Origin: Aplysia californica
Lineage: Eukaryota > Mollusca > Gastropoda > Aplysiida > Aplysiidae
Assembly (NCBI RefSeq): GCF_000002075.1
Contig: NW_004797308.1
Span: 2,057,832-2,121,082 of the forward strand
Direction of reading: 5' to 3'
Length of the DNA stretch: 63,251 nt
The notes under the pieces were generated by a model that did not search any database, had not been told where the DNA came from, and was given only the letters and a program-made list of their open reading frames with translations. Shown one piece after another: positions 11,501-21,200 of the stretch. Position 1 is the stretch's first letter. Every line of letters begins with the position of its first letter. The translations under genes and the position numbers were made by a program.

Positions 11501-13273
11501 TCAGGTGAGTCACACACCACACACACAACACACATACAACACACAACACGGGGCTGGTCTCTGCCGATCAGGTGAGTCACACACGCTGCGTCAGCAACAC
11601 ACGCACCACACACAACACAGACACACACACTACACACACACAGGGCTTGTCTCTGCCGATCAGGTGAGTCACACACCACATACAAAACACAACACACAAC
11701 ACGGGGCTGGTCTCTGCCGATCAGGTGAGTCACACATCACACACACAACACATACACAACACACAACACGGGGCTGAGTCATACATCAAACACACCACAC
11801 ACACACACACGGGGCTGGTCTCAGCCGATCAGGTGAGTCACACACCACATACACAAAACACACCACACACATACACACCACACACACGTGGCTGGTCTCT
11901 GCTGATCAGGTGAGTCACACACCACATACACAACACACACCACACACATACACACCACTCACAGGGCTGGTCTCTGCTGATCAGGTGAGTCACACACCAC
12001 ATACACCACACACACCACACACATACACACCACACACACGTGGCTGGTCTCTGCTGATCAGGTGAGTCACACACCACATACACCACACACACCACATACA
12101 CAACACACACCACACACATACACACACACAACACATACACACACACAACACACAAACACCAGACACACAGGGCTGGTCTCTGCCGATCAGGTGAGTCATA
12201 CATTACACACACACCACACACATACACACACACAACACATCCACACCACTCACAGGGCTGTTCTCTGCCGATCAGGTGAGTCATACATTACACACACACC
12301 ACACACATACACACACACAACACATCCACACCACTCACAGGGCTGGTCTCTGCTGATCAGGTGAGTCACACACCACACACACAACACACACCACACACAT
12401 ACAACACACACAGGGCTGGTCTCTGCTGATCAGGTGAGTCACACATGCTGCGTCAGCAACACACGCACAATACACACCACACACATACACACACACAACA
12501 CATCGCACCACACACGGGGCTGGTCTCTGCTGATCAGGTGAGTCACACATGACACACACCACACACCACACACACCACACACACACCACCCAAACGGGAG
12601 CTGGTCTCTGTCGACCAGGTGAGTCACACACACACACACCGCACACACACACACACACAACTCACACAACACACCACACACACAACACATAACACACACA
12701 CCACACATACACACCACACGCAGGGCTGGTCTCTGCTGATTGGATAAGTCACATACACTGCCAACAACATAATGCTGAAACAGCCACAACACTGAAATTC
12801 AAATAAGATCTTCACCTCCTACATTATCGCCGCTATCATCGTCAAAGACGTCGTTTACTCATGGCAGCAAACTTTGTCTTTTGTTTCGACTTGACGAAGA
12901 GAAAGAAAACTTTCAGTAATGTTTAGTACAAGTAATATTATGATGCCCACATTTTCTCCAAAATTCAGTTTCGACTCTTATTTGAACATTAAAAGGAAAA
13001 GGAATATAGCACCAAACAAAAAGTATTATGTTGAATTTGCAGCTGAGAAGCTGGAGCCATCCATGGTGGGATAACAAATCTGTTGGAGTAGGTTTAATCT
13101 TTAGAAAGTTTTCCTTCATTTTGTTTTGTTTTGTTTTTCAGGATATTGTGAACGTTCTAGTCCGGGACTGCGGTCCCAAATTTTTCTCCCTGTGTCTCCC
13201 CGGCTGTCTGTTGTTGACCCTGGACTTCATCAAAGCTGCAGGCAGCATCATCTCTGCCGTGGACTACAAGGAG
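2033..13273 (+). CDS. RALGAPA1: Ral GTPase-activating protein subunit alpha (partial, seven exons)
   Basis: Catalytic-subunit family of the RalGAP complex, which with RALGAPB stimulates GTP hydrolysis on RalA/RalB and is related to the TSC2 complex. Exons with consistent phases are 2033-2140, 4420-4569, 5058-5237, 5874-6076, 10726-10824, 11349-11504 and 13142-13273. The best recognised part runs from [20 protein letters not shown] through [43 protein letters not shown] and [10 protein letters not shown] to FFSLCLPG. It resembles the conserved middle region of vertebrate RALGAPA1/2 as I recall it, upstream of the C-terminal Rap-GAP domain. The first three exons are acidic/serine-rich linker. 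Neither the start nor the catalytic domain is present: the gene runs off the left edge and stops at the 100-N gap. The introns hold a piggyBac element, SINEs and splice-donor minisatellites. Paralogue assignment (A1 or A2) cannot be made. Confidence 0.88.
2170..2660. repeat. Minisatellite, roughly 50-75-bp unit, about 8 copies
   Basis: Imperfect tandem copies of a unit containing GTGCTATGTAAAGTATTG, CTACACCTGTGTGAGTTTAT and CGTCGTTGAGACAA. It begins about 30 bases after the donor at 2141. Unlike other arrays in this gene, I cannot match the unit to the preceding exon end, although each unit holds a TGTGAGTTT that resembles a splice donor. Confidence 0.85.
2661..3810. other. Intronic sequence without recognised features
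   Basis: Unique-looking T-rich sequence between the minisatellite and a family B repeat. Several short open frames exist on both strands, but none shows family similarity, codon bias or splice signals that I can support. A C homopolymer (about 18 C) lies at 3785-3803. Confidence 0.6.
3812..4172 (+). repeat. SINE-like repeat, family B (long form)
   Basis: About 360 bp starting GCAGTGCCACTGACTGAAGTG, through TAGAATTGTAAATGGGCTGA, GGTGCCTTGATAGTCGAAGC and GAAGCTAGAGAGGTGAGCAG, to the same 3' hairpin tail as family A (CGCTCATATGACCTTATGCA). Other copies: 17288-17655 (- strand), 25601-25775 (5' part only) and 44615-44998. The shared tail suggests a common LINE partner for mobilisation (inference). 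Confidence 0.75.
4210..4343 (-). repeat. SINE-like repeat, family A, inverted
   Basis: Reverse-complement copy of the family A body (GTGGGTGGTTGGCGGGTG at the high-coordinate end), directly abutting the 3' tail of the family B copy. The two lie tail to tail. Confidence 0.7.
4420..4569 (+). CDS. RALGAPA1: RALGAPA1 exon with triplicated donor end
   Basis: Acceptor CGTCCCCAG at 4419, donor GTAGGG at 4570; phase 1 to 1. Reads [20 protein letters not shown] to a serine-rich end with [12 protein letters not shown]. It is polar linker with little conservation. The last about 30 nt plus donor are repeated twice more downstream with a 62-bp period. Confidence 0.7.
4535..4715 (+). repeat. 62-bp tandem triplication of exon 3' end plus splice donor
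   Basis: Each copy holds GACCACGACATGACCAGAGG with the AG|GTAGGG junction, followed by GACACCTGGCTACTTGTGTG. Donors would fall at 4570, 4632 and 4694. The 62-bp spacing is not a multiple of three, so the downstream copies would shift the frame if used. Confidence 0.9.
4780..5040 (+). repeat. ATT-rich microsatellite and tRNA-like SINE fragment
   Basis: An (ATT)n-like stretch at about 4795-4868 is followed by a tRNA-derived piece with a good B box (GGTTCGAATCC at about 4909-4919). It ends in the shared tail (GGCACTTATAATATGACC ... AAGTGCTGTAAAACTCTTAC). A related copy lies at 52436-52620 on the other strand. It is not a functional tRNA, as the acceptor stem is absent. Confidence 0.65.
5058..5237 (+). 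CDS. RALGAPA1: RALGAPA1 exon with quadruplicated donor end
   Basis: Acceptor TGTGGCCAG at 5057; donor GTCTGT at 5238 is weak. Serine-rich sequence ([20 protein letters not shown]) followed by [20 protein letters not shown]. Phase 1 to 1. The exon end is repeated at about 5319-5378, 5426-5459 and 5576-5636, all in the same frame. Confidence 0.75.
5238..5873 (+). repeat. In-frame exon-end repeats and (GT)n inside a fully open intron
   Basis: The intron consists of three further copies of the preceding exon's end (the last two full-length ones span DRDSLHID to ANSNRG) separated by (TG)n microsatellites. It is 636 nt, a multiple of three, with no stop in the exon's frame, so both exons and the intron form one continuous open frame. 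The TG repeats translate as Cys-Val runs. Confidence 0.85.
5874..6076 (+). CDS. RALGAPA1: RALGAPA1 exon (conserved [10 protein letters not shown] block)
   Basis: Acceptor CACGTCCAG at 5873, donor GTCAGT at 6077; phase 1 to 0. Reads [14 protein letters not shown], then [20 protein letters not shown] and [20 protein letters not shown]. This is the first strongly conserved block and anchors the gene identification. Confidence 0.92.
6158..6179. repeat. (TA)n microsatellite
   Basis: Short alternating TA run in the intron after the exon ending at 6076. Confidence 0.9.
6256..6438 (+). repeat. SINE-like repeat, family A
   Basis: Full-length family A copy inserted between a duplicated intron segment (6222-6245) and its continuation (6440 on). 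The second copy of that intron segment, at 10663-10724, has no SINE, so this insertion post-dates the duplication or distinguishes two haplotypes. Confidence 0.8.
6486..6520 (+). pseudogene. RALGAPA1: Truncated first copy of the RALGAPA1 RDNLG exon
   Basis: Preceded by a good acceptor (TTTCCTTTGCAG), it reads [11 protein letters not shown] and then breaks into unrelated AT-rich sequence after 35 bases, with no donor. The complete exon is at 10726 ([11 protein letters not shown]). This copy keeps the Arg that I recall in vertebrate homologues (RDNLG), whereas the full exon has Ser. It is either a partial tandem duplication or an assembly artefact joining two haplotypes. Confidence 0.8.
6521..6781. 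other. Unassigned AT-rich junction segment
   Basis: It separates the truncated exon copy from the piggyBac left TTAA. No gene or repeat recognised. Confidence 0.5.
6905..7672. repeat. Two tandem copies of an about 370-bp sequence inside the piggyBac element
   Basis: AAATTATGAAAAGACNCATT and the following about 160 bases, including GTTGACGAGAGGCATTGTAA, occur at 7141 and 7511. Upstream of each lies ATGGCGGCYATTTTGAA (6984 and 7354). The copies differ by scattered substitutions. Confidence 0.85.
7926..10357 (-). CDS. piggyBac transposase (two exons, about 610 aa)
   Basis: Catalyses TTAA-specific cut-and-paste transposition. Exons are 10357-9678 and 9078-7926, with a 599-bp intron (GTAAATA donor, CTAG acceptor); the 680 + 1153 nt give an uninterrupted 610-residue frame starting [10 protein letters not shown]. 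The three catalytic aspartates of the piggyBac DDD domain are seen as [19 protein letters not shown] and [10 protein letters not shown]. The C-terminus has a cysteine-rich domain ([27 protein letters not shown]). The N-terminal region is acidic and serine-rich. Length is close to the 594 residues I recall for the Trichoplusia enzyme. I saw no stop or frameshift, so it may be young; the decayed right-hand TTAA argues for some age. An ATG further upstream is not available in frame. Confidence 0.92.
10726..10824 (+). CDS. RALGAPA1: RALGAPA1 exon (full copy)
   Basis: Acceptor TTTTCCCATGCAG, donor GTAAGC; 33 codons, phase 0 to 0. Reads [11 protein letters not shown], then [19 protein letters not shown]. 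The PP-x-LIPPL-x-SWLF motif is characteristic of the family. Confidence 0.9.
10832..11118 (+). repeat. SINE-like repeat, family A, plus a second partial copy
   Basis: A full copy starts eight bases after the donor of the preceding exon (10832-11006). A 5'-truncated, more diverged copy follows (about 11018-11118). Confidence 0.75.
11186..11330. repeat. CTTT and TTTA low-complexity tract
   Basis: (CTTT)n then (ATTT)n-type repeats immediately upstream of the exon at 11349, serving as an extended pyrimidine-rich approach to its acceptor. Confidence 0.8.
11349..11504 (+). CDS. RALGAPA1: RALGAPA1 exon with 16-fold amplified donor end
   Basis: Acceptor TCTCCCCGCAG at 11348; consensus donor CAG|GTGAGT at 11505. 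52 codons, phase 0. Reads [20 protein letters not shown], then [15 protein letters not shown]. It is strongly family-like. Its last 22 bases with the donor are repeated some 15 more times in the downstream intron. Confidence 0.92.
11483..12755 (+). repeat. Splice-donor minisatellite: 16 copies of exon end plus GTGAGT
   Basis: Units of GGGCTGGTCTCTGCYGATCA followed by GGTGAGTCACACA, separated by (CA)n spacers of variable length, start near 11485, 11550, 11641, 11703, 11770, 11811, 11887, 11963, 12040, 12169, 12253, 12340, 12412, 12516, 12598 and 12721. Fourteen keep a perfect CAGGTGAGT. The unit at 11770 has lost its middle, and the last (12721) reads TTGGATAAGT and has lost the donor. The exonic part is far better kept than the CA spacers. 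Unit spacing is irregular, so the donors fall in all three frames. Confidence 0.95.
12756..13141. other. Intron remainder without recognised features
   Basis: Unique-looking AT-rich sequence ending in a T-rich tract (TTTTGTTTTGTTTTTCAG) that is the acceptor of the next exon. Confidence 0.7.
13142..13273 (+). CDS. RALGAPA1: RALGAPA1 exon, last before the gap
   Basis: 44 codons, phase 0 to 0, donor GTCAGT. Reads [20 protein letters not shown], then [17 protein letters not shown]. It matches the family block DIVN-x-I-x-C-x-FFSLGLPG. The C-terminal Rap-GAP domain should follow but is not present before the 100-N gap. Confidence 0.92.
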
Positions 13274-13304
13274 GTCAGTTACCTCATGGGAGGATGATAG
13301 TTTG

Positions 13305-13467
13305 TGGCCACGGTGGTCTAGTGGGTAGGCTGCTAGGCTTGCAAGGGAAAAATTGTGGGTTTGAAACTTGTCAAGGGCATGAGCTTGTGTCCTTGGGAAA
13401 TGCGCTGTTCATGAATTTTTCTTACTTAACCCAGGTGGGAGCGGATATCTGTTTGTGTTTGGGGTGG
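13305..13467 (+). repeat. tRNA-derived SINE, cut by the gap
   Basis: The tRNA-like head (CCACGGTGGTCTAGTGGGTAG ... GTGGGTTTGAAAC) is followed by a body with GTCCTTGGGAAATGCGCTGT and ACTTAACCCAGGTGGGAG. This is the same body type as at 36722-37018 and, inverted, 49395-49530. The element runs into the N block, which suggests that a repeat caused the assembly break. Confidence 0.7.
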
Positions 13468-13567
13468 NNNNNNNNNNNNNNNNNNNNNNNNNNNNNNNNN
13501 NNNNNNNNNNNNNNNNNNNNNNNNNNNNNNNNNNNNNNNNNNNNNNNNNNNNNNNNNNNNNNNNNNN
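13468..13567. other. Assembly gap, exactly 100 N
   Basis: A round 100-N block is the usual placeholder for a join of unknown length. Two convergent genes, RALGAPA1 (+) and PATL1 (-), both end prematurely at it. Confidence 0.98.
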
Positions 13568-14974
13568 ACCCGTCAACCACACACTTCTTAACATGAACTT
13601 ACGAATCGAATCGGGATGTGAATGTCAAAAGAAGTAACAAGAAACACACCTGAGCTCATACAGAGTAATATTTCTGATACAGCTGTTTAAACAACTTATT
13701 CAATTATTCGATCAAGGAAAGCATTTCTCACAGTATGTACCAGAAACTAGATTTTCAAAGTAGCTGTATGCCAAATTTATCTGTTCCATTTGAAAGGCCT
13801 ATATCCACTGAGCATTTTGGTACCATTCTTTAACCTCTCAGTCAATTTTTAAGAAATTGGTAGTTGTTTAAAATTTGACTAAATTTGTTAAAGTCAGTCA
13901 CTGGCTGCAACCCCATGTTTGACAGACAATAAAAAGAGTACCAAGAGCACTAAACATCTCCACAGTAACAGAGTACAATCACTATAACAAATATATGGAG
14001 CCTAATTTTTTTCAAGACTGAGATCATTACAAACTCAGTATTTTATTGACTCAAACACATTGATCTGTCGTTATTTCAACAACAAAAACGAGCGTTGACC
14101 CCGCTGGCGCCGCAGCGGGCGAGTCGGCTGTATACTGTAGTGTACCCCGCGTGCTGTGTCACATGCTTTCTGAGTCTTGCGGAAGGATTGATGAAATAAT
14201 TCCAAGCTGATTACTTTATTCTAATAGGAAATGAGCTGATCTTTTAATTGACAATTTTTTAAGCCGGTATATTACATATTTTGTGTAAAAAGTGATCTCT
14301 AAACATTTTGACAGTATTTTTAAAAGCTTTCTATTTAGACGTCAAAGGCCAAATATATACCACGGGAAAGCCCGTTTAAAGCTCTAAAGTTCTCTCCAAT
14401 GAAAAGACGGTATTTAATCATCCCGTGTTCCGCGAAGCATTTGAATGCACGCGAGTAAATTTTTCAACCGGTCGACCACGCATTCCAACCGCGAGGGGCT
14501 TTGCTTTTGTTGGCGATTCTCCAGCTCCTAATAATCGGACATAAAAACTACTTACACCATTGTAACGAGGAAAAGCTGAACTTTTACAAGGTGTACGGCA
14601 TTTGGTGTTTAAGAGCGAAAGAGCAAAGAAACAGCGATCGGAATTACCCCGATTTCACCGATACCACGCAGTCGGAAGGCCGCGAGGCCGTGTTTATGCT
14701 ACCTACTTATAGTTTTGAGTGGACCAGAAACACATTGTTAGAATAAAGGCGGAGCTTCACAAAGGTGACAAAGGCAGACATTAACAAATGAGGGATTGTG
14801 ATTCTAAATGCAGTACACTCACATGTATAAAATTTACACCATTTAGGGTTCTGAAGCACGTTGGGAAAAATAGCACAAAGCTCATCACTTAAAACATATC
14901 AACCCCCCCAAAAAAACAAACAAACAAAACCATGGTCCCCCATCCCCTGTGTCTGTAGAAGCAGCAGACGATAC
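13568..14974. other. No exon seen; probable PATL1 intron or unplaced contig end
   Basis: Mostly AT-rich, with a GC-richer island at 14095-14160 (CGCTGGCGCCGCAGCGGGCG) and 14440-14500. Short open frames here (for example about 14501-14746) show no family resemblance. The remaining PATL1 exons would be expected here if the sequence were contiguous and complete, and I do not find them. Confidence 0.55.
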
Positions 14975-15232
14975 CTGTTTCCTGAACGCCACAGCAGCAC
15001 CAACAGGAGGAATCTGAGCAGTGGGCATGGGGGGGAATGGGGCAGGCTTGGGTTCAGCGGGAAGAGGCGCCTCCCCGCGCAGCTGCCGCTCCAGTTCAGC
15101 GGCGGTCAGCACCTGAGGCTTCTGGTGCTCTCGGGCTAGCATGCTGTGCTCAATCTCTGCCAAAGTGGGGACCTCCGGGGGCAAAGGCATTGACGGTGCT
15201 GGGATGGGCGTGGACCTCGCATCTTGAAACAC
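14975..15232 (-). CDS. PATL1: PATL1 exon 7 (proline-rich, PTLAEIEHSML)
   Basis: 86 codons; acceptor TTAG before GTGTTTCAAG, donor GTATCG. Reads VFQDARSTPIPAPSMPLPPE, then VPTLAEIEHSMLAREHQKPQ, and ends VAFRKQ. Pro/Ala-rich with no stop. Confidence 0.88.
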
Positions 15233-18200
15233 CTAAGGGCACCATGGAAAGAAAGGGCAAAAAAGTGTTAACTCTTTACGATGTTTATTGTTTGTTTAAT
15301 GTTAGTCTGGATGAGATAGAGAAACGCAGTAATAATGGCCACCAAGAATAGGAAAAAGGCAGAGACAGAAAGAAACATGGTTTATTTGATCAAAATGAAA
15401 AGTGGTCAAAATGCATAGTTACATGGACTGTTAGATTAGAGTATGCAGGTTTAAAATTAGGTTCCATGGTGCAATCAAACCTACCTGTCTACCCCCCCCC
15501 TCCAATGAAAGCTACCTTTAACACACAAAAAAACCCAAAAAAGACAACTCCCTCAACTCGCATTAAATAGCTACATGTGTACCAGTCCTGATAAGAATTA
15601 TGTCCCGTGACATACTGGCTCGAGTGGCCATTGTTTGAGGGAGGGGGTCTGGACAAAGAGAACTACCCTAAAAATATAAGACATAAACCAGCAAAGAATC
15701 TTTTGACACATATAAAAAACTTCAGTCTTCTTTCAGACCACTGGAGCTTCCTTCCGAGTGGTGATATTGACACAACATTCAATGCTTTGTCTCACCCCTG
15801 GGAAATCCCTGAGGGCAGCTTGCTTAGCGGAGGCAAAGAGGGCCTGGAGGGTGTTGTTCACCGGCTTCTGGAATGGGTTGTCCGCAGAAGGTGAGCCCCA
15901 GATATTCTTCCCTGCTGATGATGCCTGGAGAGAAAAAAAAAATCACAGACAATCAAACAAATGGAGGTTTAAGGCATGGATTAAGCATACTTTCCCCTTC
16001 ATGCTGCTCCTCCTTACAAGCACTAGATTTGATGTTTTCTACAAGATGCCTTACTTCTTACACTGGTACATACAACTTGGGATATAAGAAAATGGAGCAA
16101 CCTTAATGGTAAATATCATCATAGAGAGCTGTGAGACATTCATGTCCTGCTGTCAAGTTGTCCTCTTGTGAACCTCATTATTTATGGTCCCTGTTCTCTT
16201 GTACACAGAAAACCATGGGTGGTTGGCGGGTACTTTGGTGTGGCTTGCTCCGTCTTTTTGGCTAAACATCTACCGTCCTTAGGTCTCCTTCTTTTTTGTG
16301 TTTGTTACTCTCTTGTCACACTTCTAATCTTCGGCATTTATACGACCTAATTGTGTTGCAAGTCCTGTAAAACATTTCCTAAAACTGACCCCCCCCCCCC
16401 TAAGAAAACCATGCACATCAAACATGCATGTGCTCATGCTATTACTATGCTGATTACTTTGAGGTGCGTGCATGTATGTGTGTGTGTCTGTATTTGAGCT
16501 TCTGATAATAATCGAAACTTCTGAATTTGCTACTCTTTCTTTTATTCAAACATCTTGAGCATTTTAACTCTCAAAAGTTCTTGGGTTTTGGCTCGTTTTT
16601 TAAGGTAAAGAGGTTGGACGTAGAAGAAAAAATCCTACAAATTCCTGTGAAGGTCAACACAATAAGTGTTGTATATCAATAGAAAGGTTATGGAAGGGAC
16701 TGATATGATACAAGAATTATTTGAGTATGATTTTTCATTTGCAGATGTGACCTACTTACTTGGTGTTTAAAAATAGAAGAAAAAAAAAAGATTTTTTCCC
16801 CTCCTCTTTACATAGGCAAAGAAAGAAAAAACGATTCCAATTCTAGTTTTTATATTCAGGAACATTCAATTCTACAAAATATACAAAAAATTAAGAGTAA
16901 TTTCAGGCCAATTAGTGGAGACGACAGCCATTTAGTACCATGACCTAGTTGCTCAAATTTGAAATACAAACAGTCTGATAGCATAAAAAACTATTATAAA
17001 TTTGTGAAGGCTCTTATGACTGAGGTACTTTACCTAAAAGTAATGCATATTGGGTAGGTATTGATTTTAGACACAAATCAGAGATTTCACTCAACTTATT
17101 GTCATATTTGACCTACTTTTGAGATTTCTATACATAGAAATATAGATTATTTCACTAATATTGCTAGAGGAGCCTCTCTTTGGCTCTCAGACATCGCAAT
17201 TCGAGCTGCATACATTTATCTGTCCTCTGGGTTCATAAATATAGCCTATATATAGATGAATTCTTTGTTCTAGCTTTTTTTTTATAATAGAGGGTTTTAC
17301 GGTGCTCCCAACTGCATAAGGTCATATGAGCGCCAAGGGGTGGGTGTCAACATAGAAGCCTTTACAGGGAAGACTTAGACTGCTCACCTCTCTAGCTTCA
17401 ACAGCACAAGGTCTGCTACGACTATCAAGGCACCCAGAAATAGCAGGTCACAAGAGAGTGACAAACATACAAATGAAGTAGACGGAAAATAGTAAGGATC
17501 AGGAAAGAAAAGGCAGCAGTAACCTGTTGTAGATCAGGCTGTTATGAGCGTGTCATGAGTCAGCCCATTTACAATTCTACTATGCTTGAACGAGAAATGT
17601 CCCCCCTTTGGGAATGGCCTAAAGACACTACAGTCAGCGGCACTGCCCTGGGGGGTAGTTCTTGCTTTGATCTTTGTATCAAAGAAAGTAATTCAAGATG
17701 GCGGACAGATGAGAATGATTTCGGTAAAATGCAACACCCATTTAAGTATGAAAAACTTATTTTTTTCCCAATTTTTTGGGGGGGTAATTCACCAGAATCA
17801 AGTCTACACTCTGTGTAGAAGCACCAAAATGGATAAATTAGACAAAAATATGAGATTTATAGCCTTCCAAAACCATTTAACATTTTTGTTCGATTTTTAA
17901 AGGAAAGAACTGTTAAAAGTTAAGAGGAATGATAGGTTATATAAGACTGGGGATGAAGCTCTTCCTCCTTGTTCTAGATGACAGCAGCTTGACAGTTAGT
18001 CCGATGTAGCGCACAAACAGTGCAGTCTACTTCATATCTGAGAGACTGCCAAAGAGCTTTCTTTCAAGAGGAGTCACATAAGGATGAAGTAAAAAGATAC
18101 TATTTTCAGTTCTTGAGAACTCATTACATCATATACTTCAAAACTAATTATAGGCGTAAAATATTTAAATCAAATTGTACTTTATCCTTCCCGAACAGGA

Positions 18201-21200
18201 TTGACCAAGGACAAATATTCAACTTTTGGTCCTCAGATGGCTTTTCCATGCATATTGAGCTCAAGGGCCAAATTTGGTTTGCCAACATCTGGGGTTCTTC
18301 TCACAGGCATACACACCATAGACACATTTCAGCCTCAGTAACAAATGTATTAACGGTAGTGAAAAAGCCAACATGCAACACACACCAAGCCCTCCAATTC
18401 CATGTATCCGGGCGGGGAGTTGGGGCCGAAGAGCTCATCGAGATGAGACTGTCTCTGGGCCTGTGAGAGGGAGGAAGACACGGTTAGCACAAACTGGCAT
18501 TCCACTTGTTTCAGCAGAGAGGAGGAGGAAAAATTCGGGGAAAGTACTGCTATACATAACACAAGATTAATAGAGTGAAAGAAACACACAATACAATTTA
18601 TGAAATGGTGCTCGTTATATTTTCTGCAAATAATGACAAAAGAATAACTAAGTTGTTAATAGAAACAGTGAAATAAGATACAAGTTAAATTTTCCTTTAA
18701 TTTTAGAAAGAGAACATTTTTCCAGCATGCTACACTAATTTACAGGTGTCAATCGTACTTAAACAGGTTTTTTTTTAACCCTTAAAGGAAAACAATTATC
18801 TTTAAAAAAGAAAAGAAAACAAACGATGATCAGCTAGAATTAAATACGAATGGGTGCCCCCCACCATGCCTGAAAATGTGTCTCCTTGTTAGCCTTTACA
18901 GTAGCAAAGTTTTCACGCTTGCAACAAACGAGCTCCATGCAAAATCATCATCATCACACACACACACAAGCACACATGCATGTATGACCACTGAAAGCAA
19001 CAAAGCTATGTCAGAAGAGCACACACTAGCACAACTTTCAAACGCGTTCACACAGTTTTAAGAAACCAGCTCAAGGAAAACTCAAACATGTCAAGTGCCA
19101 AAAAAAAAAAGCCAAAAAAAAAGCGGGAAGCACATGCAAACTACTCACCCCGGGGATGGGTTGTCCAAAGGCGGTAAACGCTTTGCTGTCATGGTCCTCC
19201 ACAACTAGACGTCGTATAGAGCGCTCAAGCTCATCCTATTAAAAGTAAACAAAACAATCAGTTTTTAAAAAACGGGGGGGGGGGGGGTTTCATTTTAGAA
19301 CTCTCACATCTCATGATACTTAAAAAAGGGAGTTCAATAACAACTAAGCAAAGATATCGCAGAAATGTGTATTAACTAACAATGGAAAAAGGAGAGCAAG
19401 AAAGAGTCTCAAAACATATACAACCTTTGCAAGCTTCTTGCTAGTTCTGCATTCACTATCACTATTAACAAAGTGTAGCGAGCATATGAGTTGGTACTTG
19501 TGACCTACTGAAGTTTCAAATTTTTCAGTTAATACCAGTATTACACAGGGTTCTGTTGCTTCAAATGAGCCTGTCTTTCCAAAACGGAGAACATGAAAAA
19601 ACATTTGACTGGTCAGTAGAATTGAAGTGTACAACTTTTTCAGGTTATGGGTAAAAAGTAATTGCTGGACCATTGAAAGGCCATCTTGCTGATGCAAGGA
19701 AATTTTTTTGTGACTTTGTGGTGTTTTTCTTATCTCCTAAAGCAGGGCAAAAGGGAATTGTTTATTTTTCTTGTGACAGTGACCATAATATATAGATTCA
19801 CATATACCTGTTACACATTCAAGCAGCAGAGCAAATCACTTGTACTTGTACATAAACGCACTTATTAACACTTTGTCATTATATTTTGGGGAAAATCCAA
19901 AGAAACTGGTTGGTAAACACCGCCAATCGGCGAGATGAAGAAGCAAAGTGTTAAGACTCGAATCAGGTCAAAAAGTGAACTGGTTGAGTCTTACCTCCTG
20001 GATGGTGCTGGTTGTGGTGGACAGCCCTCGGTCCATGGTGACAAAGCCAGAGTCCCTTGTGTGGTTCTCCTCCCGTGGACTGTCGAAGAAACTGGAGCCC
20101 TCCAGCTCCTTTGCCAGCCGCTTGTGCTCATCTTCCCAGTCGTAATCAGCTGGTGGTGATATTTTTTTAGTTAAGAATTTAAGCAAAGAGAAGCACAGAC
20201 ACCGACACAAACAATGGTCATTCTGGGCCAAGAAAAAAAAAAGAAAAAAAGAATAGGACCTGTGAATAACACCTTCCAACTACCCTCATCTTTTATTAAG
20301 AGAAGCAGTTTGCTGATATACCAGTCGTTTAAGGGTACAAAAAAAAAAGCAAGATTGACTTCATGAGTACAAAAGTAGGACTTACCAGGGACACCATTCA
20401 ACCACCCACATAATCTGCAGGTGGCACGGCGTCCGAAATTCCGTCTCAGCGATCTTTTAGTTAGTCCGGGCCCCCCGCGGTAGGCCATAAATTAGCGGCA
20501 GGTGACCTGCAATTTCACGCGTCAAGTCGGGGATTGACCGGGGTCAACTCGTGCACAGCGCTGTCCTATCTTGTCCTTATCAGAACGCGTTTCTTCCCCT
20601 AATTTCATGAGCCGTAAAATGATGCTCACTGTACCCCTAGAACCTATTTCTTCACCAATTCCGCTTCGTCTACGTCTTCTTGATATCTTGTGAAAGTTTC
20701 AACAGTTTTCATTGATTCGTTTGGGAATAATAACAGTTTTAAATTGTGAGTGTTAAGTGATTGGAAGCGCCGATAATAATGTTATCTCTTCAAATTTAAT
20801 TACAAATCATTCGAGAATGGAACGATGGTCTTTATTTCTGTTTGCACGGTGTGATAGCCATCAAATCATATTTTCTAATGATGTGAATTTTGTTTTTCCA
20901 GCACTTTGCAGTGACTGGCTATCAGTTAGTGAATTGTGTTCCTAAGTAAAAATCGTTAAACTGCAATGGGCCAGTCACACATATGAGAGGCATAGAGTCT
21001 CTGAATGGACTTTGTCGGGTGTGTTGGTGTTTAAATTTAACTGTCAAACAAAAAAAAAGTGCAGAAAGCCCCGATTATGTAAGACAATGGCAGGAGATAT
21101 TCTCTTGATTTATGGGATTGATGTGAGGGACGAAAATGAACAGTCGTATTCCGCTAACATTTGTGTCAAGTGTTTTACCGCGATTTCAACTATCAAAGGG

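Noticed and set aside
11388-12815. His/Thr-rich and Cys/Val-rich open frames downstream of the RALGAPA1 exon
   Set aside because: Translations of CA/GT spacers in the donor array; only the part up to 11504 is exon.
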